Shown: positions 10,651-18,000, numbered from the stretch's first letter. The stretch: 64,000 bases of DNA from Cerasicoccus sp. TK19100 (GCF_027257155.1 NZ_JAPWDU010000001.1:620001-684000), one strand, 5' to 3'. A program made the numbers and translations. Notes: a model not told the origin generated them from the sequence alone.

Positions 10651-11514
10651 CTAGCTGCCCGCGTTGAATTGTTCAAGTAGCGGCTCGTCCATCTCCGGAG
10701 TCCAGTTGTTGAGGGACTCGGGGTCGAAAATCTCTTCATCCACCGGCACGTTGAGGCGCGACTTGAGCAGCGTCATGACCGAGTAGGTGTCGTTGGCATA
10801 GTTGTTCATGCGCAGACGGGCAGGGCGGTCAGCGTCCACATCCACTTCGACTTCGGCATACTTATCCGCTTCAAGCACCTTGATCGGCTGGGTGTTGTTC
10901 TCCTCGTAGAACTCGACCTTGAGCACGTTGTAGGTGTCTTTGTCGATGTAGAGCAGGCGGTTGGCGTAGCCGGTAGCGGACTGGATGTCGACATTGGCGG
11001 GTGCAGCCATGACGACATACACGGGCTTGCTGTTAACTTCGTCGTCGTGCAGGCGGTGGTAGCTGTGTTCGGTGGTGTTCTCCTTGCGCAGGTCTTCGAA
11101 AGTGAAGTCTGATCCCATGAAGTAGCCGCTGCGGTTGTCACCAGCGATCTTGCGCGCCTGACCGAGCGCGGGCATGTAGAACCACTGCTCCGGATCGGTG
11201 GAGTTGGCTTCGTTGGTCAGCAGGGTGATGCCTTTGACGTCGGCCGGGGACAGAAAGCGAATCAGGTAACGGGCCTCACCCTTGTCGTTTTTACTGAAAA
11301 CGCTGAGCATTTCGCGGACTTGGGTGTTCCCCTCGTCGTCGACCACTGCCAGCTTGATCAGCTCCAGTTCGGTCTCGGCCTTGTGGCGGTTGACCACCTC
11401 CTTCATGATATCCGGACCGGTTTTGTAGGCTACTTTTTTAAATCCGGATTGGCTGACGACCACTAGAAAGGAAGCCAGTAAACTGAATAATAAAGAAGGG
11501 CAGCGACGCATCAT
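10651..11514 (-). CDS. LolA-like outer-membrane lipoprotein-sorting family protein
   Basis: A 287-residue exported protein with an N-terminal signal sequence (MMRRCPSLLFSLLASFLVVVS). The body matches the outer-membrane lipoprotein-sorting (LolA/LolB-like fold) family that accompanies RND/MMPL exporters: RYLIRFLSPADVKGITLL, a DPEQWFYMPALGQARKI segment, and GSDFTFEDLRKE. In this family a half-barrel is thought to carry acyl or lipid cargo through the periplasm. It is upstream of, and on the same strand as, the RND exporter, and the two are probably co-transcribed. The double Met at the start leaves a one-codon ambiguity. No lipobox is evident, so it is probably soluble in the periplasm. Confidence 0.82.
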   Translation of the reverse strand: MMRRCPSLLFSLLASFLVVVSQSGFKKVAYKTGPDIMKEVVNRHKAETELELIKLAVVDDEGNTQVREMLSVFSKNDKGEARYLIRFLSPADVKGITLLTNEANSTDPEQWFYMPALGQARKIAGDNRSGYFMGSDFTFEDLRKENTTEHSYHRLHDDEVNSKPVYVVMAAPANVDIQSATGYANRLLYIDKDTYNVLKVEFYEENNTQPIKVLEADKYAEVEVDVDADRPARLRMNNYANDTYSVMTLLKSRLNVPVDEEIFDPESLNNWTPEMDEPLLEQFNAGS

Positions 11515-11688
11515 GCAGGACTATATGATCTAAATTGCTCAAAAGCGCAAAAGAAAATATAAATGATTTCTGCACTTTTTCTACATTCCAGACCGCAAGC
11601 ATGCATTGTCTATGCGGTGATTTGGCTTTTTTGGTAATTTCGAGCCGTTTGGGTTGCCAAGTGGTGGAATAGAGCCCATCCTCTACTC

Positions 11689-11934
11689 ATGCAAAAGTTC
11701 CTCACCGCTGCAGCACTGATGGCCCTTGCGCCCAGTGTCGCCCTGGCGCACGCCTCCAATGACCTGAGTCATGGCCACGCGCATTATCTCTTTAGCTGGC
11801 ATCACCTGCTCGGCATTATCGGCCTCGCGGCAGTCGCTGCTGGCCTGATCTGGTATCTCACCCGCCCAATGGGCGAAGAGCCCAAAGAGAAGCCCGTTCG
11901 CGTCGAATCCGACGACGAGTTGCGCCGCCGCTAG
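11689..11934 (+). CDS. Small His-rich membrane protein
   Basis: An 81-residue protein with an N-terminal signal peptide (LTAAALMALAPSVALAHA), a histidine-rich external segment (NDLSHGHAHYLFSWHH), one membrane helix (LLGIIGLAAVAAGLIWYL) and a charged cytoplasmic tail ending in DDELRRR. I do not recognise a named family. It converges on larE, with the two stops 15 bp apart. The clustered His residues could bind a metal, and the neighbours are nickel-cofactor genes, but this link is only positional. Confidence 0.7.
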   Translation: MQKFLTAAALMALAPSVALAHASNDLSHGHAHYLFSWHHLLGIIGLAAVAAGLIWYLTRPMGEEPKEKPVRVESDDELRRR

Positions 11935-11949
11935 GCTCCGCTGCCTTTC

Positions 11950-12762
11950 CTAGGACCGCGCTTTCGCTTGGCCGATGGCGCGGTTTAGTTTGCCCGAAAC
12001 GAGGCCTTCGGCGTCGATTTCCACTTGGGCAAACCCGATGGCCGCCAGCTGTTCGTTGAGCGTTGCGGCGTGTTGCTGCAGCTCGGCTACTTGTCCGGCG
12101 GGTGCCTCAATGCGGGCTAGCTCGCCATAGTGGCGCACGCGGTTGATGGGAAAGCCCAACTCCGCGACGATGGCCTCGGCGCGCTCGATCTGCTTGAGTT
12201 TTTCAAAGGTAATGCGCTCGCCGTAGGGTACGCGACTCGCCAGGCACGGGCTCGCGGGCTTGTCCCAGCATTGGAGGTTAAACTCCGCCGCCAGCGCGCG
12301 GACGCCGTCTTTGTTGATGTGGCAATCGAGCAGCGGGGTGCGGACTTCGAACTCCGCCGCCGCCTTCATGCCGGGGCGGTAATCACCGGCATCGTCGAGA
12401 TTGGCCCCGTTGAGAATCCACCAGCCTGGGTAGCGCGCGCGGATGCCCGCCAGCTCGTCGTAAAGCGTGTGCTTGCAGAAGTAGCAGCGGTTGTCGGGGT
12501 TGTTGAAATAGTTGGGGTTCTCGAGCTCTCCGGTGATGACGACTTCCAGCGGGATGTCGTGCTCGCGGGCGAAATCGCGCGCCAGCTCCAGATCGGACAA
12601 CTTCAGAGCGGGCGAGGCCGACGTCACCGCCAGGCAACGCTCCTTGCCCAGAAACCTGCGCGCCAGAAATGCAACCAGCGAGCTGTCCACGCCGCCCGAA
12701 AACGCCACTAGCGCACCGGGGCAATCGGCGAACCACTGCTTAATCTCTTCTTGAGGTTGCAT
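11950..12762 (-). CDS. larE: LarE, sulfur transferase of nickel-pincer cofactor synthesis
   Basis: LarE is a PP-loop ATP pyrophosphatase that adenylates the carboxylates of pyridinium-3,5-biscarboxylic acid mononucleotide and replaces them with thiocarboxylates. The 270-residue protein carries the PP-loop SGGVDSS at residues 22-28. It has three cysteines in a characteristic arrangement: C93 and C96 (NRCYFCK) and C173 (KPASPCLASRVPYG). C173 corresponds to the sacrificial cysteine of the Lactobacillus enzyme. The extra CxxC pair is the type reported for the Thermotoga LarE, in which three cysteines hold a 4Fe-4S cluster that supplies sulfur catalytically. It is divergent from larC with 72 bp between their chosen starts, which suggests a shared control region. 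Confidence 0.93.
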   Translation of the reverse strand: MQPQEEIKQWFADCPGALVAFSGGVDSSLVAFLARRFLGKERCLAVTSASPALKLSDLELARDFAREHDIPLEVVITGELENPNYFNNPDNRCYFCKHTLYDELAGIRARYPGWWILNGANLDDAGDYRPGMKAAAEFEVRTPLLDCHINKDGVRALAAEFNLQCWDKPASPCLASRVPYGERITFEKLKQIERAEAIVAELGFPINRVRHYGELARIEAPAGQVAELQQHAATLNEQLAAIGFAQVEIDAEGLVSGKLNRAIGQAKARS

Positions 12763-12834
12763 CGTTCGGTCATGTTAGGTTTGCTGTGGCCAATGTCAAC
12801 CGGCGCTCCCGGTTCGGCGAAAAACTATTTTCCC

Positions 12835-14211
12835 ATGCGAACCCTATTCTACCAATGCCCCGCCGGCATCAGCGGCGATATGAACCTCGGCGCGATGGTC
12901 GCCCTCGGCGTCGATCCGACGCAACTCGAAAGCGAACTGCAAAAGCTCGGCCTCGACGGCTGGCAAATCAAGTTCGCGCCCGATGAGCGTGGCGGCGTCA
13001 CCGGCATTCGCTGCGATGTCATCGTCGAAGGCGAGGAGCACGACCACGACCACGCGCACCATCATGAGCATGCCCACGCGCACAGCCACAGCCATTCGCA
13101 TAGCCACAGCCATGGCCACAGGGAACACCATCACGATCATGACCATGACCATTCGCATGCGCACGATCACAGCCACGCGCATCACCACCACCGGACCTTT
13201 CGCGAAATCCGTGAAATGATCACGGCGTCCACGCTCTCGGACAAAGTAAAGACTGACGCGATTGCCGTTTTCGAAGCGCTCGCGATTGCCGAGGGGGGCG
13301 TCCACGGCAAGCCGCCGGAGGACGTGCATTTCCACGAAGTCGGCGCGGTGGATTCGATTATCGATATGGTTGGCGCCGCGATCTGCTGGGAGCTGCTCGG
13401 GGTGGATCAGATTGCCTGCGGCGCGTTGGAGCTCGGCGGCGGCACGGTCATGTGCGCGCACGGCCGGATGCCCGTCCCGGCCCCGGCGACCGCGCGGCTT
13501 GTCACCGGCTTACCCGTCACGCTGGGCGGCACGAACAAAGAGGCGACCACGCCCACCGGCGCCGCGTTGCTCGTGGGCAAGCAGGCCAAGTTTGGCGAAG
13601 CCATTGCCGGCACGCAGACCGCCGTCGGCGTGGGCGTGGGCCAGCGCGATGACCCCAAACTCGCCAACGTCGTTTACGCCGCGATCATCGACACCGAGGC
13701 GGCCGCAGCCGATGAAGACGATGCCGCCGATCCGCAGGATGTCGTGCTCGAACTCGCCGTGAATCTCGACGACATGACCGGCGAAGCGGTGGCCTTCCTT
13801 TGCGAGCAGCTGCTCGAAGCAGGCGCGGTCGACGTCTGGCAAACGGCGGCTACGTTTAAGAAGGGCCGCGTAGGCGTCATCGTCCACGCGCTCGCGCCGT
13901 TGGACAAGGTCGACGAGGTCGAGGAAACCTTTTTTGTGCATAGCTCGACGCTCGGCGTGCGCCGCCGCGAATGGCAGCGCACTATCCTGGAGCGCCAGCT
14001 CTTCGAGGTGGAAACGCAGTGGGGGCCAGTCCGCGTGAAGCAGGCCCTGCGCGGCGGTGAGGTGGTCCGCCTCAAGCCGGAATACGACGACTGCGCCCGC
14101 ATCGCCAAGGAGCAGGGGCTGTCGATCTCAGAGTTTTCCCAGATGCTCGCGGGCGAGATTTTTGACTTCGACGATGACGAAGATGAAGACGAGGAGGGCG
14201 CTCATGGCTGA
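12835..14211 (+). CDS. larC: LarC, nickel insertase for the pincer nucleotide cofactor
   Basis: LarC is the CTP-dependent nickel insertase that completes the nickel-pincer nucleotide. The start is placed at MRTLFYQCPAGISGDMNLG, the conserved N-terminus of the family; the frame stays open to 12751, but those 28 residues look like leader. The 458-residue protein is one uninterrupted reading frame covering both LarC1 and LarC2, unlike Lactobacillus, where a frameshift joins them. Conserved blocks include EDVHFHEVGAVDSIIDMVG and ELAVNLDDMTGEAVAFL. Residues 69-119 are a histidine-rich insert with 29 His in 51 positions (HSHSHSHSH, HDHDHDH types), a plausible nickel store. The gene overlaps larB by 8 bp (ATGGCTGA), so the two are translationally coupled. 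Confidence 0.94.
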   Translation: MRTLFYQCPAGISGDMNLGAMVALGVDPTQLESELQKLGLDGWQIKFAPDERGGVTGIRCDVIVEGEEHDHDHAHHHEHAHAHSHSHSHSHSHGHREHHHDHDHDHSHAHDHSHAHHHHRTFREIREMITASTLSDKVKTDAIAVFEALAIAEGGVHGKPPEDVHFHEVGAVDSIIDMVGAAICWELLGVDQIACGALELGGGTVMCAHGRMPVPAPATARLVTGLPVTLGGTNKEATTPTGAALLVGKQAKFGEAIAGTQTAVGVGVGQRDDPKLANVVYAAIIDTEAAAADEDDAADPQDVVLELAVNLDDMTGEAVAFLCEQLLEAGAVDVWQTAATFKKGRVGVIVHALAPLDKVDEVEETFFVHSSTLGVRRREWQRTILERQLFEVETQWGPVRVKQALRGGEVVRLKPEYDDCARIAKEQGLSISEFSQMLAGEIFDFDDDEDEDEEGAHG

Positions 14212-14938
14212 TCTGCGCGACATCCTCGCCCGCGTGCAAAGCGGCGAACTTTCCACCGACGAAGCCGCCGTGCAACTGCAGGGCTATGAAGACCTCGGCC
14301 ACAGCCGCGTGGACCACCATCGGGCCGCCCGCAACGGCGCACCGGAGGTCATCTTTGGCCAGGGCAAAACGCCGCAGCAGATGGTCGAGATCATGAAGAG
14401 CCTGAGCGCGCGCGGCGCGAACGTGCTCGCCACCCGCGTGCAAGACAACGCCATCGAGCCGATCCTGGCCGCGTTCCCCAATGCGACCCACCACGCGCTG
14501 TCGCGGCTGATTACTTTGCAACACAAAGCTCCCGAGCCGGCGGCGACAAAGATCGCCGTTGTCTGCGCGGGCACGAGTGATCTGCCCGTGGCCGAAGAAG
14601 CGCGCATCACGTGCGAGTTTTACGGCAACCCAACCTTGTCGATCTGTGACGCCGGCGTGGCGGGCCTCCACCGCCTGCTCAACAGCTTGGAAGAGATCCG
14701 CGCCTGCCGCGTGGTGATCGTTGTCGCCGGGATGGAAGGCGCGCTCCCGAGCGTGGTCGGCGGCCAGGTCAGCGCCCCGGTGATCGCGGTCCCGACGAGC
14801 GTCGGCTATGGCGCGAGCTTCGGCGGGGTGGCGGCATTACTGGGTATGCTCAACAGTTGCGCGAGCGGCGTCAGCGTCGTGAATATCGACAACGGCTTCG
14901 GCGCCGGCTTTTTGGCGAACCGGATTAACCGCCTGTGA
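14204..14938 (+). CDS. larB: LarB, pyridinium-3,5-biscarboxylate mononucleotide synthase
   Basis: LarB carboxylates and hydrolyses nicotinic acid adenine dinucleotide to give pyridinium-3,5-biscarboxylic acid mononucleotide, the first step of nickel-pincer cofactor synthesis. The start is the ATG inside the larC stop region, giving MADLRDILARVQSGELSTDE and a 244-residue protein. Family features are the N-terminal helical segment, the GAPEVIFGQGKTPQQM block, and a C-terminal PurE-like domain (VVIVVAGMEGALPSVVGG, VPTSVGYGASFGGVAALLGML). It is the second gene of a larC-larB operon and ends in a terminator-like hairpin. Confidence 0.95.
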   Translation: MADLRDILARVQSGELSTDEAAVQLQGYEDLGHSRVDHHRAARNGAPEVIFGQGKTPQQMVEIMKSLSARGANVLATRVQDNAIEPILAAFPNATHHALSRLITLQHKAPEPAATKIAVVCAGTSDLPVAEEARITCEFYGNPTLSICDAGVAGLHRLLNSLEEIRACRVVIVVAGMEGALPSVVGGQVSAPVIAVPTSVGYGASFGGVAALLGMLNSCASGVSVVNIDNGFGAGFLANRINRL

Positions 14939-14955
14939 GGCAGGCGGGGTTTTAA
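14929..14955 (+). terminator. Rho-independent terminator after larB
   Basis: A seven-base-pair GC stem (CCGCCTG / CAGGCGG) with a five-base loop is followed by GGTTTTAA. The larB stop codon lies in the loop, so transcription would end directly after the operon. Confidence 0.6.
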
Positions 14956-15050
14956 CCGGAAGATCGGGAAGACCGGGAAGTGGTGAGTATCGCATAACCG
15001 CTTAACGTAGCGCCGAAAGAGCTAGCGTTTGCTTAACGGGCTCCATTGGA

Positions 15051-15168
15051 ATGTAGGGCTCGCGCTCGCGCGACGCCGCATTCGCTCAAGCCCATTCCGC
15101 CTATTGCCGCATCCGCTCAGGCCCGCGCCACCACCTATTGCGGCGTCGCGCAAGCGCGAGCCCTACAT
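15051..15168. repeat. REPIN-like inverted-repeat element (30-bp arms)
   Basis: The left arm (15051-15080, beginning ATGTAGGGCTCGCGC) and right arm (15139-15168, ending CGAGCCCTACAT) are reverse complements over 30 bp with a single C/T mismatch, separated by 58 bp. The loop holds a diverged direct repeat (GCCGCATTCGCTCAAGCCC against GCCGCATCCGCTCAGGCCC), so the unit seems built from nested copies. The size and GC-rich arms resemble REP doublets or a small MITE. No target-site duplication was recognised and no second copy was seen in the window. Confidence 0.75.
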
Positions 15169-15207
15169 CGCGACGCAAGCTTGATCTACTGCCACCAAAA
15201 CAGGTCA

Positions 15208-15261
15208 ACCGAAGCAACCGAGCAAACTGAAGCAATGGAACCAACCGAAGCAACTGAGCCA
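15208..15261. repeat. 9-bp degenerate tandem repeat, six units
   Basis: Six consecutive 9-base units of the type ACCGAAGCA (ACCGAAGCA, ACCGAGCAA, ACTGAAGCA, ATGGAACCA, ACCGAAGCA, ACTGAGCCA). Read in one frame they would give Thr-Glu-Ala-like triplets, but no gene can be supported around them. Confidence 0.75.
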
Positions 15262-15269
15262 AAATAGCG

Positions 15270-15475
15270 TTTCCTATACTGTTGTTTTGTAAAAGCCCCA
15301 TGCTGCTTTTCCGAAAAGCCTACTGGGTCTTTTTCAAAAAGCCTTACGCTGTGTTTTCGAAAAGCCCTATGCTATGTTTTGAAAAAGCCACTACTGTTGT
15401 TTCCTCAACAACACCAGTGTTGTTGGAGCAACATAGCCACTGTTGTCGTACCAACATAAGCACTGTTGTTTTTGA
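15270..15475. repeat. 23-bp degenerate tandem array, about eight units
   Basis: Eight units of 22-24 bp start at 15285, 15307, 15330, 15354, 15377, 15400, 15423 and 15446, with a partial unit on either side. The early units follow TTTTCNAAAAGCCNNNNGCTG; the later ones drift to TTNNNNCAACANNNCACTGTTG. Unit 5 (TTTTGAAAAAGCCACTACTGTTG region) is intermediate between the two forms, so the array appears to have diverged progressively. There are no conserved-repeat/unique-spacer blocks, so it is not a CRISPR array. Confidence 0.75.
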
Positions 15476-15750
15476 AGTTCCCCGTCGCGAGATTTCTCAA
15501 TAGCTGAGCGGAGTCGTTTTGAGCAGTCTGTGTTGAAACCCGTATCGCATATATGCTGTTTCTACCGGGAAATAACCATTACGACCTGAAATGAGATGAA
15601 ACACTAAGTAAAATCCATCTCTATTAAGCGGAATCCTTGACGAACAAGCCAATTATGGACACGCTCATGCTCTGAATAAGCGCTAGAGGGCAGTAGTCAC
15701 GCTTCCGGCACTACGTAGCCGAACCGTCATGCTGCAAGTTTACGGTCAAC

Positions 15751-16464
15751 ATGAAACCAACAGAAATTACATTTGAAGGTAAAAGCTTCTGTTTTACTGG
15801 CAAGCTTTCTGACCTTAAAAGGACTCACGCTGAACGCTGCGTTAGAGCTCGTGGAGGATACACCACCGGAAAAACTATTAATGAAAGTTTGGACTATCTT
15901 GTAATCGGTTCGATTCCGTCAATTGGTTGGAAGCACGGAAATTATGGAAACAAAATAGAAAAAGCCTTGAATTTGAAAGCTTTAGGAACTGAAGGGCCAG
16001 AGTTGATCCCGGAAGTAGATTTTATGGAGGCACTTGCATACGTTCCCGAAACATCCTCTGGAGATATTGAAGATAAAATTGTCGTCTGTAATTACAAATT
16101 CTTTGCAAGAGAAGGCCAGTTTGATAAAAAAGCTATTGAAGTATATTTAGACATGCTAAGCGACTCGAGAGGTTGTCATGTTTCTGTCTATACTGATTAC
16201 GCCTCAATTTTTGCGATGCTCTATACCGGTAATTGCGACGATTTCGACGACGAACAGATTTTGGTTCGAATCCGAGTAGTTAAGCAAATTCACATAGATG
16301 AAGACACTCAAGCAACTGTGGATGAAATAGCCATGGCTTTTGAGGCCATTGATGGTGTGGATGGTGATTTGGAGTTTTTCGAGCGCCAAGCAGGTACTGC
16401 TTCGTTTTTGAAGGTATTAAGCGAAATCCCAGAATCACGCAGAATTTCAACAAACAAAGAGTAG
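15751..16464 (+). CDS. BRCT-domain protein
   Basis: A 237-residue protein. Residues about 5-95 form a BRCT domain of the NAD-dependent DNA ligase/replication-factor type: GKSFCFTGKLSDLKR, RARGGYTTGKTINESLDYLVIG, and GNKIEKALNLK. BRCT domains bind phosphopeptides or DNA ends. The remaining 140 residues (VVCNYKFFAREGQFDKKAIE to the end) match nothing I recognise. The coding sequence is markedly AT-richer than the flanking lar and membrane genes, suggesting horizontal acquisition, though no mobility gene is nearby. It is followed 25 bp later by another AT-rich gene on the same strand. Confidence 0.8.
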   Translation: MKPTEITFEGKSFCFTGKLSDLKRTHAERCVRARGGYTTGKTINESLDYLVIGSIPSIGWKHGNYGNKIEKALNLKALGTEGPELIPEVDFMEALAYVPETSSGDIEDKIVVCNYKFFAREGQFDKKAIEVYLDMLSDSRGCHVSVYTDYASIFAMLYTGNCDDFDDEQILVRIRVVKQIHIDEDTQATVDEIAMAFEAIDGVDGDLEFFERQAGTASFLKVLSEIPESRRISTNKE

Positions 16465-16489
16465 ATATATCAAAGTTACCAAAACGGCC

Positions 16490-16810
16490 ATGACTACAAA
16501 AATTTCATTTAAGGATGGATACGCTGATGGTTATGAATTCGCGATTCCGGAAAATTTCAAAGAATCACTTACCCGAGAGAAATTTTCAGTTGGTGATGTG
16601 TTCTATAATGATCGCTCTGCATACGAATCCCCTTGGAATGAAGCTCTTAGAAAATTCACAGTTTGCTTGCAGGTTGTTCAGTCGCTTCCGAATTCCATTA
16701 GATTTAAGGTTTTAAGGCCTAATGGAGAAAAAAATGCTCTCGAAACTTTAGAAATTGATTCTGTCAAGGTAGACAAATTCCATGAAATATTAAAGTCAGG
16801 ATTGAGGTAG
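16490..16810 (+). CDS. Hypothetical protein, AT-rich
   Basis: A 106-residue soluble protein (starts MTTKISFKDGYADGYEFAIP) with no recognised family. It follows the BRCT gene by 25 bp on the same strand and shares its low GC content, so both probably arrived together. No signal peptide or membrane segment is visible. Confidence 0.6.
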   Translation: MTTKISFKDGYADGYEFAIPENFKESLTREKFSVGDVFYNDRSAYESPWNEALRKFTVCLQVVQSLPNSIRFKVLRPNGEKNALETLEIDSVKVDKFHEILKSGLR

Positions 16811-16873
16811 AATAGTCTATTTGCAGGGATATATATTTACGGTCTAGTGTTCCACGCAAGTCCGTGTATCGAG

Positions 16874-17614
16874 TCACCCCTCCTCCCGCCGCATTGCATC
16901 CTCGGCTTCCTGGAGGGCTTTGCGGGCGGTGTGGCCGATGTAGGCGGTGCCGGCGATGGCGAGGGCCAGGCCGGCGTATACCATCAGGTCGTGCAGGCCG
17001 AAGTGGTGCTTGGCGTTGGAGGCGGTCTTGGCCCAGTGGATCGCCGCGTAGCCCAGATACATCGAGGCGAAGGAGACCGGGATCAGGCCCGTGGTCGCAA
17101 TCATGAATTTATCGAAACGCATAGAGCTGACGCCCATCAGGTAGCTGATCGGGGAGGCCGGTACTGGCGCCATGCGGATCAGGAACAGCAGGCGCGCGCC
17201 GCGCAGCTCGATGGCGCGGTTGATGGCCTGCATCTTGGGCTTGTTTTGGATCCAGCGCTCCACCTTGTGTCGGAGCAGGTGGCGGGAGACAACAAAGATC
17301 GCCGCCTGGCTGAGCATCGTCGCCACGACCAGGTAAAGCGCGCCCCAGGCGAGCCCAAAAATCATCCCGGCGGCGATGAACAGCACGTCCATCGGGAAGC
17401 AGAGCAGGCAGAGCACGACGACCAGCAGAATGTAAAATACCGGCGCCCAAACGCCCTGCGCTTGGATCCATCGCTCGGCTTCGGGGAGATGCGGGGCAAT
17501 CTTGTCGAGCAGTAGCACGACGGTCAAAATGACGATTATCGCCGAGCCAATGCGCACTAACGTTTCGCCTGTGGGGCGATTTCTGGGGGATTTGACCGGT
17601 GATTTTATGCCCAT
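16874..17614 (-). CDS. TVP38/TMEM64 (VTT-domain) membrane protein
   Basis: A DedA-superfamily inner-membrane protein of the VTT/SNARE-associated type, members of which are linked to lipid scrambling or small-molecule transport. The start is placed at the Met of MGIKSPVKSPRNRP (246 residues), because the 32 residues upstream (Phe-rich FFFFYTQNK) look like untranslated leader. Visible features are a first helix (IIVILTVVLLLDKIA), the family motif FPMDVLFIAAGMIFGLAWGALY, and the conserved LLFLIRMAPVPASPISYLMGV segment. The terminal helix is VYAGLALAIAGTAYIG. The gene stands alone. Confidence 0.85.
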   Translation of the reverse strand: MGIKSPVKSPRNRPTGETLVRIGSAIIVILTVVLLLDKIAPHLPEAERWIQAQGVWAPVFYILLVVVLCLLCFPMDVLFIAAGMIFGLAWGALYLVVATMLSQAAIFVVSRHLLRHKVERWIQNKPKMQAINRAIELRGARLLFLIRMAPVPASPISYLMGVSSMRFDKFMIATTGLIPVSFASMYLGYAAIHWAKTASNAKHHFGLHDLMVYAGLALAIAGTAYIGHTARKALQEAEDAMRREEG

Positions 17615-17742
17615 AAGACCCGATGGGGTGTTTTTTGATAAGTGTATTTTATTCTGAGTGTAAAAAAAGAAGAAACTTTTACGGTCGTGTGAAGTCTTAG
17701 TTGAAATCAAACGAGTTCGTTACTAACCTGCTTTCAAAAATC

Positions 17743-17937
17743 ATGGGACTCATATTCGAAGTCAAGCAACGCAAGGGTGGTGAATTCACCGCGACTTGCC
17801 ACATGGAAAATATCTACACTCAGGGCGTTGATCTGCAAGAATTGCATTGCAACATCAACACTGCGGTGGATGAGCGTTTCGTGGGCCGGGAGCGTCCGGT
17901 GGCGCGAGAGATCCACTTGCTGATGTCCCAAGAGTAG
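17743..17937 (+). CDS. HicB-like orphan small protein
   Basis: A 64-residue protein beginning MGLIFEVKQRKGGEFTATCH, resembling the partial RNase-H-like fold of HicB-type antitoxins and the widespread small family often misnamed as a 2-oxoisovalerate dehydrogenase subunit (pattern: IFxV, GGxFTA, then a dLQELhxNIntAVdErF helix). Here VDLQELHCNINTAVDERF and the REIHLLM strand fit. There is no adjacent HicA toxin and no C-terminal DNA-binding domain. The frame extends upstream to a TTG at 17701, but the ATG gives the family's usual N-terminus. A strong terminator follows. Confidence 0.65.
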   Translation: MGLIFEVKQRKGGEFTATCHMENIYTQGVDLQELHCNINTAVDERFVGRERPVAREIHLLMSQE

Positions 17938-17965
17938 CCAAAGCACACCAATTTCTAACGCCAAC

Positions 17966-18000
17966 AACGCCGGGTTGCCAAGCCCGGCGTTTTGCGTTTT
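17966..18000 (+). terminator. Rho-independent terminator after the HicB-like gene
   Basis: A nine-base-pair perfect stem (AACGCCGGG / CCCGGCGTT) with an eight-base loop is followed by a T-rich tail, TTGCGTTTT. Confidence 0.85.

Larger units (their letters stand above)
14956..15750. other. Long non-coding stretch with repeats, no supported gene
   Basis: About 800 bp between larB and the BRCT gene. The left part holds a GC-rich inverted-repeat element; the middle has a 9-bp degenerate tandem repeat followed by a 23-bp degenerate tandem array (each listed separately). The last 250 bp, from about 15500, is unique sequence with no recognised feature. The two open frames here (15046-15267 and 15282-15503) merely translate the repeats and have no family resemblance or convincing ribosome binding site. 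Confidence 0.7.

Noticed and set aside
12751-12834. 28-residue N-terminal extension of LarC
   Set aside because: It overlaps the divergent larE start and lacks conservation; the family begins at MRTLFYQCPAGISGDM.
15285-15468. CRISPR array
   Set aside because: Units are contiguous and all diverged, with no conserved repeat or unique spacers, and no cas genes are present.
15282-15503. 73-residue open frame over the tandem repeats
   Set aside because: It only translates the 23-bp degenerate array; no conserved protein pattern or ribosome site.
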